A DNA stretch of 64,000 nt from contig NZ_LRUB01000027.1 of NCBI RefSeq assembly GCF_001550065.1, positions 1 to 64,000 of the forward strand. The letters run 5' to 3'. Numbering within the stretch: the stretch's first letter is position 1; each line of letters opens with the position of its first letter. This document shows positions 45,901 to 54,532 of the stretch, piece after piece. The notes under the pieces were generated by a model, which saw only the letters and a list, made by a program, of their open reading frames with translations, was not told where the DNA came from and searched no databases. Both the position numbers and the translations under genes were made by a program. The stretch comes from Kordiimonas lipolytica (lineage in GTDB: Bacteria > Pseudomonadota > Alphaproteobacteria > Sphingomonadales > Kordiimonadaceae).

Positions 45901-46150
45901 CCAGAACCGCTTCTTCGATCCGCCGGGTGATGCTGTCTTCCACTTCCAGAGGCGTCGCACCGGGATACTGCACAGCCACGGAAATGGTGCCAACATCAAC
46001 GGTCGGGAACACCTCGGACCGCATGGTCACAGCCGTCATCAATCCGCCGATGATAAGGAACACCATCAAAAGGTTGGTCATCACCGGGTTTTCAAGGAAC
46101 CGGGCGACAAGCCCAAGAATACCTGAAGCCTCGATGCGCTTTTCGCTCAT
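42947..46150 (-). CDS. RND-family efflux permease
   Basis: 1067-residue inner membrane transporter of the AcrB/HAE type. It has TM1 near residues 18-40, two large periplasmic loops (after TM1 and TM7) and 12 TM segments overall. The TM4 motif VVVIGIVVDDAIVVGENIYAE carries the two acidic residues of the proton relay. Substrate unknown. Its ATG overlaps the adaptor stop by four bases (ATGA), so the pair is an operon. No TolC-like gene is nearby. Confidence 0.93.
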   Translation of the reverse strand: MSEKRIEASGILGLVARFLENPVMTNLLMVFLIIGGLMTAVTMRSEVFPTVDVGTISVAVQYPGATPLEVEDSITRRIEEAVLGVNGVERVRSYAYENRGALTLELEDFVDAYRVKDEVEAAIDSLVDFPPGNAEQPIVTVTQSLSNVLTLVLVGQVGEREMRATAELLERDLLALDAVSAITIRGARAKEISIELSEDTLRKYDLTFKEVADAIRNSSIELSGGAIKSGDGEVLLRTDAKARVGDEFERIMIRSSSSGDIVRLSDIATVTDGFADEPLINEYNGSPAIFLDVLRNESADILDVKEKVVSYVDTVPLEEGLEVLVFRDQTEILADRISLLTSNALLGFALVFLLLVATLDFKLAFWVAMGIPISFLGGFLIFGSIGITLNMVTLFALIVVIGIVVDDAIVVGENIYAEQQHGFHESRAAFEGVKNIYAPVLVGVLTTMAAFAPLLFQTGTFAKITRPIPVAVIAILAVSLIEAFFILPMHLRHENRWSKGLLRTIQQKVARGLDAFAIGPLQRLIVRASQYRYVTVAATISLMMVGFSLVGAGIVRVVFFPNIEGTEISARLALPNGAPFEATVGAMDQLQAALDKVAAEIKAESGETVINATSVTIGARYNQATGPGSFSSALTASHLGQMSVELVPTDARSYSAREIGRRWEQAVGQIPGAETLSFASTIGPQSVDVGYELAHDDQHELEAAAGDLADQLALIGGVSQIDAGLDLGKRQFEFTLTDLGLASGVKPTDLARQLRQAYFGEEVQRIQRGREEVKVYVRYPAEMRHSLENLQDVRIRLPDGSGVPLALVADIGEGRSPTSIERVNGRRVLTVTADVDEAITTPNVVNDMIQAEILPGLMEKHPGLRWQLEGGSREQSEDFASLFRGFMLAVIIIYALVATQLKSYIQPAIILVSIPLGIAGAIYGHMTLGFDLSFVSLFGVVALAGVVVNASVVLIDRYNLELQEPGATALDAAVRATLRRFRPIALTTITTALGLLPIISETSPQARFLIPMAVSLATGLVFSSFVMLFALPALILVIEDIRGFFSHEHRMMAKGLDPSGEAPEQAK

Positions 46151-47328
46151 GACGCATCCCCTGCAGTCGCCTCGGCACGGATAGACTTGCGGATGGTCAC
46201 AGCGCGCGACACGAAGCTGGTGGGCACTTCAGAAATTACGACACCATCGGCGACATCGAAGGCACGGACATACACATGATCATTGTCCATATCGACGATA
46301 TCGACCGGCGTGTCCTCAAGCTTCCCATCCTTCACGCGCCAAACGCTGTTCGCTGTCGCCAGCGCGCTGATCGGCAAGGTGTAGATATTGGCCTGCTCAT
46401 GGCCTGAAAGCTCAACGGTTGCGAAGGTACCGGGTACCAGGCTGCTGCTCGCGGGCAGCGCGATGATCACGTCCTGAAGGCGGGTGCGGCTGTCCAGCAC
46501 CCCGCCAAGTTGGGTAACGGGCGCAGGGATAACCGCGCCGGCACCAAACTCGTCCCGGATATGCGCCACGTCACCCACTTCAAGCGCCAGTCGCGAAAGG
46601 TCCTTTGGCGCGATCCCTGCCGTGATGCGCAGACTGTCTGTGGCATAAAGGCTGCCATAGCTGATACCAGTGTTCACCAGTTGGCCACGCTCGACGCTGC
46701 TGGCCACAATCCGCGCCGGGTAACCAACGCTGAAGCGCGTGCGCGCCAAGTTCAGCTCCGCTCTCGCGGCTGCCGCTTTCGCAGCCTTCAGACGCGCTTC
46801 AAGCGCCCGCACCTGGGGTTCCTTGGCCACCAGTGCTGGCGCCGGCTTGTCAGGGAACACGCGCTTCCAGTCGCGGATGAAGTTTTCCGCGTTCGCGCGA
46901 GCCTGCAACAGATCAGACTCAGCGGCTGCGACTTCGGCCTCGGCTTGCTCAAGCGCCAGTTCATAATCGCGCCGTTCAATTTCAAACAGCACCTCACCCG
47001 CACCAACAAGCGCGCCGGGTTCCAGTTGCTTATTCACGCTGACCACGCGGCCGCTCACCTGGGGGCTGATCGCCACACCTGCACGCGCTGAGACTTCACC
47101 CGTGATCTCCAGCTTTGGCGTATGAGCGGTAGGCCGCGGCTGGAACACATCCACCACCAGGGCAGACTGGCTTGCCGAATATCCGGGGCCATTATCACCT
47201 GTGATGCGGATAATCTTTGTGATGGCAACCGTGCCCACCACAACGGCGACAACCAGGGCGACCTGGATAAGGCCAGCCGCCTTTTCGCTGCCCTTGGCAA
47301 CATGGAAAGCCTCAACTACCCGCTTCAT
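46147..47328 (-). CDS. RND periplasmic adaptor (membrane fusion protein)
   Basis: 393-residue adaptor starting MKRVVEAFHVAKG at 47328 (AGAGAGG just upstream). An N-terminal membrane anchor (AAGLIQVALVVAVVVGTVAITKII) is followed by the barrel-sandwich hybrid half-motif GEVSARAGVAISPQVSGRVVSVNKQLEPGALVGAGEVLFEIE, an alpha-hairpin (about residues 115-175) and beta-barrel domains. Connects the permease at 42947 to an outer membrane channel. Confidence 0.92.
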   Translation of the reverse strand: MKRVVEAFHVAKGSEKAAGLIQVALVVAVVVGTVAITKIIRITGDNGPGYSASQSALVVDVFQPRPTAHTPKLEITGEVSARAGVAISPQVSGRVVSVNKQLEPGALVGAGEVLFEIERRDYELALEQAEAEVAAAESDLLQARANAENFIRDWKRVFPDKPAPALVAKEPQVRALEARLKAAKAAAARAELNLARTRFSVGYPARIVASSVERGQLVNTGISYGSLYATDSLRITAGIAPKDLSRLALEVGDVAHIRDEFGAGAVIPAPVTQLGGVLDSRTRLQDVIIALPASSSLVPGTFATVELSGHEQANIYTLPISALATANSVWRVKDGKLEDTPVDIVDMDNDHVYVRAFDVADGVVISEVPTSFVSRAVTIRKSIRAEATAGDAS

Positions 47329-47627
47329 AAAAACCTCTCTGACGTGCCCGGCACAAATATGCCGCATCGGAATCGAATTATTAGACGCCCCCGTCCATCA
47401 ATTGTGGGATACCACACCAAGCACGCCAAGCCGTCAAGCGAAAGGATTGTCGCAGCACCGGCTTCCCGGGATGATACGCATCAAATTTACGTGTCCTGCG
47501 TATGTGCAGATCACCAGCTTGAGATCATGGCTTTTATCCGGGCGGGAAAATGCTATATGAAAGCGAACGCTTTCCCTAGGCTCCACGCGCAGCCCCGGGA
47601 AAAACCGGAACAATATAGGAAGATCTG

Positions 47628-47948
47628 ATGGTAAAAGTTTCTGTGACCAACCTGGCCGGCCAAACCCGCGATATCGAGGCCGAAGAAGGCCTGTCGCTGA
47701 TGGAAAACATCCGCAACAATGATTTCGACGATCTGGCCGCTATCTGCGGCGGCTGCTGCAGCTGCTGCACCTGCCACGTCTATGTGGACGGCGAGAACTT
47801 CGGCCAACTGCCTGCCATGGAAGATGACGAGCATTATCTTCTGGAAGACAGCGAGCATTATAAAGAAGGCGCGTCCCGCCTGTCCTGCCAGATTGAAGTT
47901 GATGGCTCGATGGACGGCCTGAAAGTCACCATCGCCCCAGAAGCCTAA
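47628..47948 (+). CDS. [2Fe-2S] ferredoxin, adrenodoxin type
   Basis: 106-residue ferredoxin. Ligand cysteines C40, C46, C49 and C87 fit the C-x5-C-x2-C-x37-C spacing. The cluster loop ICGGCCSCCTCHVYVD holds three further cysteines (C43, C44, C47), more than most homologues have. MEDDEHYLLE and RLSCQI are typical of ferredoxins serving P450 or hydroxylase systems. Ribosome site AGGAAG. No redox partner gene nearby, so the partner is unknown. Confidence 0.92.
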   Translation: MVKVSVTNLAGQTRDIEAEEGLSLMENIRNNDFDDLAAICGGCCSCCTCHVYVDGENFGQLPAMEDDEHYLLEDSEHYKEGASRLSCQIEVDGSMDGLKVTIAPEA

Positions 47949-48002
47949 GTTTCAGAAGCTTAAGATAAAGAAGCTTAAGCGCCCCAAAGGAAACACACTG
48001 CC

Positions 48003-49385
48003 ATGACCACCGCATTCCTGACGACCGACACGTCCAAGCCTGCCACGCCGCTCCGCCTTGTGCGCGCGGATGACTGGCAATCCGGCCTTTCAAAAGACCA
48101 GTTGGCCTGGGCTGAAAAGGTTGAGTTTGAAGGCGAGGCCAACACCTGTGTGTTGTTACCCGGTGAAGGCGGCGGTTTGGCGCTTGCGGGTGTGGCAGAC
48201 GGCGCCGTGACTGTATGGTCGCTTGCAACCGCTGCTATAACCCTTCCGAAAGGGGCATACCGGCTTGAAGACCTGGGCGCGGCAGACGCCCAAACAGTGG
48301 CGCTGGGCTGGACGCTGGCGCAGTATCGGTTCGATCGCTACCTGACCGAAAAACCCGAAGGTGGGCGCGTGCTTGTGCTGCCTGAAGGCACCGATGCAGC
48401 GACTGTGGCCAAAGAGGCCGAAGCCGTGTGCCTGGCGCGCGATCTGGTGAACACCCCAACGGAAGACATGGGGCCTGCCCACCTGCAGGATGTGGCAGAG
48501 GCGCTGGCGGAAGAATTTGGCGGCACCTGCTCTACCATCGTGGGCGAAGACCTGCTGGATGAGAACTTCCCAGCCATTCACGCCGTCGGGCGTGCAGCGG
48601 GCATGGGCCGTGAGCCGCGCCTGATTGACCTCCAGTGGGGCGATAAAGGCCCGAAGGTCACCCTTGTGGGCAAGGGCGTGTGCTTCGACACCGGCGGGCT
48701 CGACCTGAAGCCCGCGGCCGGCATGCTCCTCATGAAGAAAGACATGGGCGGGGCTGCCCATGTGCTGGCGCTCGCGCGGCTGATCATGTCCATGGACACA
48801 AAAGTGCAGCTACGCGTGCTCATTCCGGCGGTTGAAAACGCCGTGGACGGCAATGCCTTCCGTCCCGGCGACGTACTTTCTACCCGCAAGGGCATTTCGG
48901 TTGAAGTGGGCAACACTGACGCTGAAGGCCGCCTGGTGCTGTGTGACGCGCTGGCACTCGCGTGCGAGGACAAGCCCGACCTTCTGGTCGATTTCGCCAC
49001 TCTCACCGGGGCGGCGCGTGTGGCGCTTGGGCCAGACCTGCCGGCCACCTATGCCAACAATGAAACCCTCTGGGCCGCCATCGACCGCGCCGCAAGCACA
49101 CTGACCGACCCTGTCTGGCGTATGCCCCTTTGGGCACCCTATGACGAAACACTGAGAAGCGACGTGGCCGACATGAGCAATATCTCCGACGGCGGCGGAT
49201 TCGCGGGCTCCATCACGGCGGCGCTCTACCTGCAGCGCTTCGTTGAAGAAGGCACGCCCTGGGTGCATCTGGATGTTTTCGCCTGGGTACCAAAACCCAA
49301 GCCTGGCCGCCCGAAAGGCGGCGACGCACAAGCCGTCCGAGCCATGCACACAGCGATGAAAGACTTCTTGTCGCTTGACGGATAA
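48003..49385 (+). CDS. Leucyl aminopeptidase family protein (M17)
   Basis: 460-residue M17 zinc aminopeptidase. The catalytic C-terminal domain shows GKGVCFDTGGLDLKPAAGMLLMKKDMGGAA (metal-binding Lys and Asp) and the signature NTDAEGRLVL with the catalytic Arg. It removes N-terminal residues from peptides in the cytoplasm. Shorter than E. coli PepA (503) because of a reduced N-terminal domain. Adjacent to the NlpC/P60 gene, a pairing found in other alphaproteobacteria. Confidence 0.93.
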   Translation: MTTAFLTTDTSKPATPLRLVRADDWQSGLSKDQLAWAEKVEFEGEANTCVLLPGEGGGLALAGVADGAVTVWSLATAAITLPKGAYRLEDLGAADAQTVALGWTLAQYRFDRYLTEKPEGGRVLVLPEGTDAATVAKEAEAVCLARDLVNTPTEDMGPAHLQDVAEALAEEFGGTCSTIVGEDLLDENFPAIHAVGRAAGMGREPRLIDLQWGDKGPKVTLVGKGVCFDTGGLDLKPAAGMLLMKKDMGGAAHVLALARLIMSMDTKVQLRVLIPAVENAVDGNAFRPGDVLSTRKGISVEVGNTDAEGRLVLCDALALACEDKPDLLVDFATLTGAARVALGPDLPATYANNETLWAAIDRAASTLTDPVWRMPLWAPYDETLRSDVADMSNISDGGGFAGSITAALYLQRFVEEGTPWVHLDVFAWVPKPKPGRPKGGDAQAVRAMHTAMKDFLSLDG

Positions 49386-49456
49386 GCAAAAATCGGGTCA
49401 CCTTAGGGGCTGAAGTTCTGTGTCACCTTTGATCATTCCGGCTGAGGAACGAGCCT

Positions 49457-49822
49457 GTGACCGAAAAAACAAATCCCCGGATGCTGAAAATTTGGCACAC
49501 CGCCAATCTTGATGTCGTGCGCGCCGACGTCCCTGACCTGACGCTCAGGCAGATGACGCTGCTGTTGACGGTCTATATGACCAAAGACCCGCATACCGTC
49601 CGGGGGCTTGCTGCCAAAATGAATGTGACCAAGCCGGTTATCACCCGGGCGCTTGATACATTAGGGCAGCTTGGGTTCCTGAAACGCAAGCGCGATGAAA
49701 AAGACCGCCGCAATGTGCTGGTGCAGCGCACCGTCAAGGGCGCCGTGTATCTGAGCGAACTATCCGACCGCATTGTCGCCGCCGAGAAACAGGTGGACGA
49801 CGGAGAAGGCGGCTATGAGTGA
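49457..49822 (+). CDS. MarR-family transcriptional regulator
   Basis: 121 residues with a GTG start. Winged-helix core LRQMTLLLTVYMTKDPHTVRGLAAKMNVTKPVITRALDTLGQLGFLKRKRDEKDRRNVLVQRTVKG. It is shorter than typical MarR proteins (about 140-150), with a reduced C-terminal dimer helix. Its end overlaps the NlpC/P60 start by 8 bases, so the two are translationally coupled. Confidence 0.88.
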   Translation: MTEKTNPRMLKIWHTANLDVVRADVPDLTLRQMTLLLTVYMTKDPHTVRGLAAKMNVTKPVITRALDTLGQLGFLKRKRDEKDRRNVLVQRTVKGAVYLSELSDRIVAAEKQVDDGEGGYE

Positions 49823-50675
49823 CCTGCTGCATGGCTTTGGCCTGCCGCCGCTCTATGACCCCAACGACCTCCTGAAAAGCAGCAAGAGCCTCCTTGGGGG
49901 CAGCATTATCGACGGACTTGGCGCCCGACCGATTGCGGCCGTCAAGGCAGAGCCTGATCAAGGCGCTGAAACCGTAAATGAGCTACTGTACAGCGAGCCA
50001 GTGCAGATCCTGGCGGAAGTGCCTGGCTGGTGGTTTATCGTTAACCTGATCGACGGCTATATGGGCTGGGTACCAGATAGTGCCGTCGACGAATTCGATG
50101 TTCTGCCAAGTCACCGAATATCGGCGCCCCTGTCGCACGTGTACCGCGAGCCGGACCTGAAATCCGCGCCTGAGGTTGTGCTTCCCATGGGGGCATTCGT
50201 CAGCCTGCCGGGGGTATCGGAAAACGGTTTTTCGGAGCTGCATGTGGGCGGCTGGATTTTCAATAAGCACGTCACCCCTGTGGGCCACGGCAAGGCCGAC
50301 CCCGTGGATACCGCTGAAAGCTTCATCGGCTCGCCGTACCTGTGGGGTGGGCGGTCCAAGCTGGGTATCGACTGTAGCGGACTGGTGCAGACAGCACTTG
50401 CCGCCGCCGGATACCGCGTGCACCGCGACAGCGGCGCGCAATATGCAAGCCTCGGGCGCGCACTTGAGGTGGGAGAGACACCCGCGCGCGGGGACCTGGC
50501 TTTCTTCCCCGGGCACGTGGGCTTCATGATCGACGGCGTGCATCTGCTGCATGCCAACGCCACCCACATGATGGTCACCATCGATCCGCTTGAGGACGTG
50601 AAGGGCTGGGTCGCAAAGGAAATGGCGGACAAGGGCCGCACCGGGCCCGCCTTCCTGGGCTTCAGAAGGCTTTAA
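49815..50675 (+). CDS. NlpC/P60-family peptidoglycan endopeptidase
   Basis: 286 residues from ATG at 49815. The N-terminal half contains SH3-like domains (VQILAEVPGWWFIVNLIDGYMGWVP and a second around FSELHVGGWIF). The C-terminal NlpC/P60 domain has the catalytic Cys in LGIDCSGLVQTALAAAGY and the His in PGHVGFMIDG, then HAN. No signal peptide is visible, so it acts on cytoplasmic muropeptides or is exported by another route. Such enzymes cleave gamma-D-glutamyl-diamino acid bonds. Confidence 0.9.
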   Translation: MSDLLHGFGLPPLYDPNDLLKSSKSLLGGSIIDGLGARPIAAVKAEPDQGAETVNELLYSEPVQILAEVPGWWFIVNLIDGYMGWVPDSAVDEFDVLPSHRISAPLSHVYREPDLKSAPEVVLPMGAFVSLPGVSENGFSELHVGGWIFNKHVTPVGHGKADPVDTAESFIGSPYLWGGRSKLGIDCSGLVQTALAAAGYRVHRDSGAQYASLGRALEVGETPARGDLAFFPGHVGFMIDGVHLLHANATHMMVTIDPLEDVKGWVAKEMADKGRTGPAFLGFRRL

Positions 50676-50684
50676 AATCAAAAA

Positions 50685-50706
50685 CGGCGACCCAGATGGA
50701 TCGCCG
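50685..50706. terminator. Terminator between NlpC/P60 and cytochrome c genes
   Basis: Stem CGGCGA(CCC) / (GGA)TCGCCG around AGAT. The minus strand continues with TTTTTGATTTT, so it mainly serves the cytochrome gene; for the plus strand the T-tract is weak. Confidence 0.7.
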
Positions 50707-50736
50707 CTCTTAGAAATCTGTTCAGCTGAAGCTGGC

Positions 50737-51321
50737 TTATTCGCCAGCTGTTTCTGCTGCTTCCATGGCTTCACCCGCAGCTTCTTCAGCCGCTTCAACA
50801 GCTGGCAGCTCCAGTGGGCTGTCAGAGAAGCTGTTCAGGTACGCCATCAGGTCAGCGCGCTGGTCTTCCTTGCGGATACCGGCGAAGGACATGCTGGTGC
50901 CTGCGAAAGTGTTTTTCGGGCTCATGAGCCACGCATCCATCTGTTCCCAAGTCCAGGTACCTTCCTGACCGGAAAGAGCGCTGGAATAGCCGAAGCCCGC
51001 ATGACCACCGATCTGACGGCCCATCACACCATAAAGGTTCGGACCAGTGCGGTCGCCTTCGCCTTTGCCAATCGTGTGGCAGGCTTTACATTTAGCGAAC
51101 TGACGCTCGCCTTTGCCAGCGTCTGCAACAGCCAGCAGCTCAGCCAGCGATGGACCTTCTTCAACAACAGCGTCGGTTGCTTCCTCAGACGCCACTTCGA
51201 TGGTGTAGGCTGGTTTGGTTTCTTCTTCGTGGAACACGGTTTCGGAAACAGTCGTGATCACCATGATCAGCAGTGCCGCAGAAAGGACAGCTGCAAAGAC
51301 TTTGTTTGATTCTAATGACAC
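50737..51321 (-). CDS. Membrane-anchored cytochrome c (CycM/c552-like)
   Basis: 194-residue class I cytochrome c. N-terminal membrane anchor (FAAVLSAALLIMVITTVSETVF), haem site CKACH at residues 78-82, GPNLYGVMGR, and axial Met in TSMSFAGIRKEDQRADLMAYL. An acidic/Ala-rich C-terminal tail of about 30 residues is unusual. Resembles membrane-bound CycM electron carriers feeding terminal oxidase. Divergent from the prephenate dehydratase gene, an arrangement common in alphaproteobacteria. Confidence 0.92.
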   Translation of the reverse strand: MSLESNKVFAAVLSAALLIMVITTVSETVFHEEETKPAYTIEVASEEATDAVVEEGPSLAELLAVADAGKGERQFAKCKACHTIGKGEGDRTGPNLYGVMGRQIGGHAGFGYSSALSGQEGTWTWEQMDAWLMSPKNTFAGTSMSFAGIRKEDQRADLMAYLNSFSDSPLELPAVEAAEEAAGEAMEAAETAGE

Positions 51322-51641
51322 AGGCTCTTCTCCTTGCAGGCGAGCAAGCTTAAATTCTCTCCCAGCCAGTCCATTACCCCTGACAGATAGATGACCGGCT
51401 AATTCGCGCGCGACAATAGCCGCTGATGGGCATCTTATTCAAGTCGTCATTTGCACGATTTTGCCAGCTTAGGCCAAAAAATCGCGTTTTTTGGCACCTT
51501 TTTCGTGCGACAAAGCGGCGCACCACCTGAATCAGCCGCAGGAATCAGGCCTTTGCGCCGTTCCTGCATTGACTCGCGCAAACCAGCTTGGCACTAATCT
51601 CAACCGCACACTTTTATTCAGCCAAGAAAGAAATCTCCGTT
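51322..51641. other. Divergent promoter region, cytochrome c / pheA
   Basis: 320 bases between the cytochrome and prephenate dehydratase genes. No gene seen. It contains a short A6-TCGCG-T6 palindrome at about 51476-51492 and must hold both promoters; a TTGACT at 51569-51574 is a candidate -35 for the dehydratase gene but no well-spaced -10 stands out. Confidence 0.4.
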
Positions 51642-52505
51642 ATGGCAAGCCAAAGAGCACAGGACACAGACAACCTGATCGCCTTCCAGGGCGAACTTGG
51701 GGCCTATTCCCATATGGCGTGCCAGGCGAAATTTCCGACCATGGAGCCCTTATCGACACCAAGTTTCGAGGATGCCCTGGCCGCCGTGCAGCAGGGGCGC
51801 GCGCGCCTTGCCATGATCCCGATTGAGAATTCTACCGCCGGACGGGTGGCTGATATCCATATCCTGCTGCCTGGCAGTGGCCTCTATATCATCGGCGAGC
51901 ATTTCGAGACCATCCGGCACTGTCTGTTGGGTGTCAAAGGCACGGATGCGTCCATGCTGAAGACCGTGAAAAGCCACGTCCAGGCGCTTGGGCAATGCCG
52001 CAAGAACCTCCGCGCGCTTGGGCTGGAGCGCCTGCCCTTTGCCGACACGGCCGGGTCGGCAAAGCATGTGGCGGAACTGGGCGACGAAAGCGTCGGCGCC
52101 ATCGCCAGCGAACTGGCGGCCGAGGTTTACGGCCTTGAGATCATTCAGAAAAACTTCCAGGACGAAGGCCACAACACCACCCGGTTTGTGGTGCTCTCGC
52201 GTGAGCCGCTTTCGGCCGAAGAGCTGTCCGGCCCGGTGATGACCAGCTTCACCTTCGAAGTGCGGAACATCCCGGCGGCACTTTATAAGGCACTGGGCGG
52301 CTTCGCCACCAACAGTGTCAATATGACCAAGCTGGAAAGCTATTACGAATCGGACAGCTTCACTGCGACCGAATTTTATGCAGACATCGAAGGCCATGAA
52401 GGCATGGAAAATGTCCACCGCGCGATGGAGGAGCTCAGGTTCCACACCAAGCGCGTGAATGTGCTTGGCACCTATGAGCAGGAACGCCGACGCGGGCTGA
52501 CCTGA
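51642..52505 (+). CDS. pheA: Prephenate dehydratase
   Basis: 287-residue monofunctional prephenate dehydratase (phenylalanine synthesis), starting MASQRAQDTDN. The catalytic domain spans about residues 10-185 (FQGELGAYSHMACQAKFP, IPIENSTAGRVADIHILLP, NTTRFVVLSREP). A C-terminal ACT domain (TSFTFEVRNIPAALYKALGGFATNSVNMTKLESY) gives feedback control by phenylalanine; ESY is the conserved ligand loop variant of ESRP. No chorismate mutase domain is attached. Confidence 0.95.
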   Translation: MASQRAQDTDNLIAFQGELGAYSHMACQAKFPTMEPLSTPSFEDALAAVQQGRARLAMIPIENSTAGRVADIHILLPGSGLYIIGEHFETIRHCLLGVKGTDASMLKTVKSHVQALGQCRKNLRALGLERLPFADTAGSAKHVAELGDESVGAIASELAAEVYGLEIIQKNFQDEGHNTTRFVVLSREPLSAEELSGPVMTSFTFEVRNIPAALYKALGGFATNSVNMTKLESYYESDSFTATEFYADIEGHEGMENVHRAMEELRFHTKRVNVLGTYEQERRRGLT

Positions 52506-52584
52506 TCCTGTTTCCATAGTTTCATTTGCCCCGGCACCGACTATCCATTACGCTTGGCGTGAGCTGAGATTGGTTGGGTGAACC

Positions 52585-53415
52585 GTGCGGATAAAGTCTC
52601 TACAGACCGTTGTGGCCCTATTGGTGCTGATAGGAATTGCATCACCGATATCGCATGCGCAGGACCAGGCCAGCGCAAAGCCTCTCAGCTTCTGCTATCA
52701 AGACATTGAGCTGTACCCGAATTACACCGGCGCGTCCGAAGCGGTGCCTGAAAAAGACCCGGGCATCCTTGTGGAACTGGTGCAGCTGGTCGCCGCAGAC
52801 GCAGGCCTTGATGTCACCTTTGCCCGATACCCATGGAAGCGATGCCTGGCACTGATGAAGCTTGGAAGGATCGATAGCGTGATCGCCTCTTTCCGCCCGG
52901 AACGGCAGGAATCCATGGTTTATCCCATGCTGGACGGCAAGCCGGACAACCGCCGCATGATCGTGCTGAACGGGTATTATCTTTATCAGAAACGCGGGAA
53001 ACCACCCTATTGGGACGGGCGCCAGATTCTGGAACCAAATATCGTGATCGGCGCACCGCTTGGTTATTCAATCACCGCTGCGTTGAAAGACCAAGGCCTG
53101 AACATTGTTGAGGCAGGCACTACCGAAGGGCTTATGCATATGCTTGCCTATGACCGCCTGCAGGCTGTCGCCGCACCCGGCGCTGCGGCAGACACCCTTT
53201 TGCGCCAGAACGCATCCGACTATGGCGGCATCATCAAGGTCTCTGATCCCCTGAAGGTCAATCACTATTTCATTGCCTTCAGCCACCAGTTTTTTGACAA
53301 GAACCCAAGCGCGGCAGATCAGCTGTGGCAAGCAAGCCCCATGGTTCATGCCACCCACTTCGAACGCCTGCAAACCAAATATGCCCTGCCGACGGGCGCG
53401 GCCGCCAATCCATAA
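52585..53415 (+). CDS. Periplasmic solute-binding protein (family 3)
   Basis: 276 residues with a GTG start and a signal peptide (LQTVVALLVLIGIASPISHA-QD). The bilobed SBP_bac_3-like fold is suggested by LSFCYQDIELYPNYTG...PGILVELVQLVAADAGLDVTFARYPWKRCLALMKLGRIDSVIASFRPE. No ABC permease or ATPase follows, so it is an orphan. It may be a stand-alone binding or sensor protein. It precedes the racemase gene by 38 bases. Confidence 0.8.
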   Translation: MRIKSLQTVVALLVLIGIASPISHAQDQASAKPLSFCYQDIELYPNYTGASEAVPEKDPGILVELVQLVAADAGLDVTFARYPWKRCLALMKLGRIDSVIASFRPERQESMVYPMLDGKPDNRRMIVLNGYYLYQKRGKPPYWDGRQILEPNIVIGAPLGYSITAALKDQGLNIVEAGTTEGLMHMLAYDRLQAVAAPGAAADTLLRQNASDYGGIIKVSDPLKVNHYFIAFSHQFFDKNPSAADQLWQASPMVHATHFERLQTKYALPTGAAANP

Positions 53416-53453
53416 ATTTGGCCGCTCCAGCACCCCATAAAGGAACAATCAGC

Positions 53454-54146
53454 ATGAAAACCATCGGCCTTCTGGGCGGCATGAGCTGGGAATCCACGGC
53501 CACCTATTACCGGCTGTTGAATGAGGGCGTCAAAGACGCGCTTGGTGGCCTGCATAGCGCAAAGGTCCTGCTGCACAGTGTCGACTTTGACGAGATCGCA
53601 ACCATGCAGCGCGAGGGCGCATGGGACGCCGCTGGCGACCTTCTTGGAAAGGCAGCCGCCGGGCTTGAGGCGGCGGGCGCGGACATGACGCTTATCTGCA
53701 CCAACACCATGCATCTGGTGGAAGGAGCCATCCGGGCGCACACTGGTATCCCGCTTCTGCATATCGCGGACGCCACAGCTGAGGCCGCGAGGGAAAAGGG
53801 ATTCCAAAAGCTCGCGCTTCTGGGCACCAGCTTCACCATGGAGCAGGATTTCTACCGCGGGCGTATCGCCGACAGGTTCAGCATTGAGGTGATCACACCA
53901 GACGCTGCCGACCGCCAGATTGTGCATGACATCATCTATGACGAGCTCTGCCAGGGCGATATCAGGGATACGTCGCGTGCGGCATATCTTCGGATCATCG
54001 ACAGCCTGCACGGCCAAGGCGCCGAGGCCATCATCCTCGGCTGCACCGAAATCGGTCTGCTTATAAAGGACGACCACACAGACGTGCCACTTCTGGATAC
54101 CACTGCCATCCACTGCGCGGCGGCAGTAAAGGCCGCGCTCGCCTAA
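53454..54146 (+). CDS. Aspartate/glutamate racemase family protein
   Basis: 230 residues; start MKTIGLLGGMSWEST at 53454 is the family N-terminus and has AAAGGAAC upstream. Both catalytic cysteines are present: C82 in LICTNTMHL and C197 in ILGCTEIGLL, so racemase activity is plausible. The group includes aspartate racemases and broad-range amino acid racemases such as E. coli YgeA. Its 3' end overlaps the convergent small gene by 4 bases. Confidence 0.92.
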   Translation: MKTIGLLGGMSWESTATYYRLLNEGVKDALGGLHSAKVLLHSVDFDEIATMQREGAWDAAGDLLGKAAAGLEAAGADMTLICTNTMHLVEGAIRAHTGIPLLHIADATAEAAREKGFQKLALLGTSFTMEQDFYRGRIADRFSIEVITPDAADRQIVHDIIYDELCQGDIRDTSRAAYLRIIDSLHGQGAEAIILGCTEIGLLIKDDHTDVPLLDTTAIHCAAAVKAALA

Positions 54147-54532
54147 TGCCCCGCGTCCGGCAGCAGGAAATGCTTGCGCGCCAGATCGCTCCCCAGCGTC
54201 TCGTCCTTATAGTAGTCCGCAAGGAACGGGGGTGATTTCCGCATCAGGTCAGGGTTCGCGGCAAGAAACTCATCAAACGACTTGGCCCCGCACGCCAGTT
54301 GCTTTTCATGGATAATGAACATGAATGCCCAGGTAACCGTTTCATGGTAGCGGTCCCCAAGGCCGTAGGCGATATCCCATGCCAGCAGTTCGCGCGCCAT
54401 GGTATCGCACGCCTCGCCAAGCGGCAGCCGCGTCGCATATATCCAGCCCACCCGCAGGTGGGCTTCGTGGGTGAATTCCTCTCGCGTGAGACGGTGGCTT
54501 TCAAAGGCCTCAATCAGCTCATCGTCGGTCAT
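54143..54532 (-). CDS. Uncharacterised HxxH protein, paralogue B
   Basis: 129 residues, family not recognised. It aligns without gaps over its first 70 residues with the gene just upstream: H22 and H25 in FTHEAHLRVGWIY, then RYHETVTW with Y62, H63 and T65. Later both have an LxSDxAR-type segment near the C-terminus. The regularly placed His residues suggest metal binding or a hydrolase-like fold. The start overlaps the upstream stop by ATGA. Cytoplasmic: no signal or TM segment. Confidence 0.8.
   Translation of the reverse strand: MTDDELIEAFESHRLTREEFTHEAHLRVGWIYATRLPLGEACDTMARELLAWDIAYGLGDRYHETVTWAFMFIIHEKQLACGAKSFDEFLAANPDLMRKSPPFLADYYKDETLGSDLARKHFLLPDAGH

Noticed and set aside
51485..51515. 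TGGCAC...TGC resembling a sigma-54 promoter
   Set aside because: The GG-to-GC spacing is two bases too long for a -24/-12 promoter.
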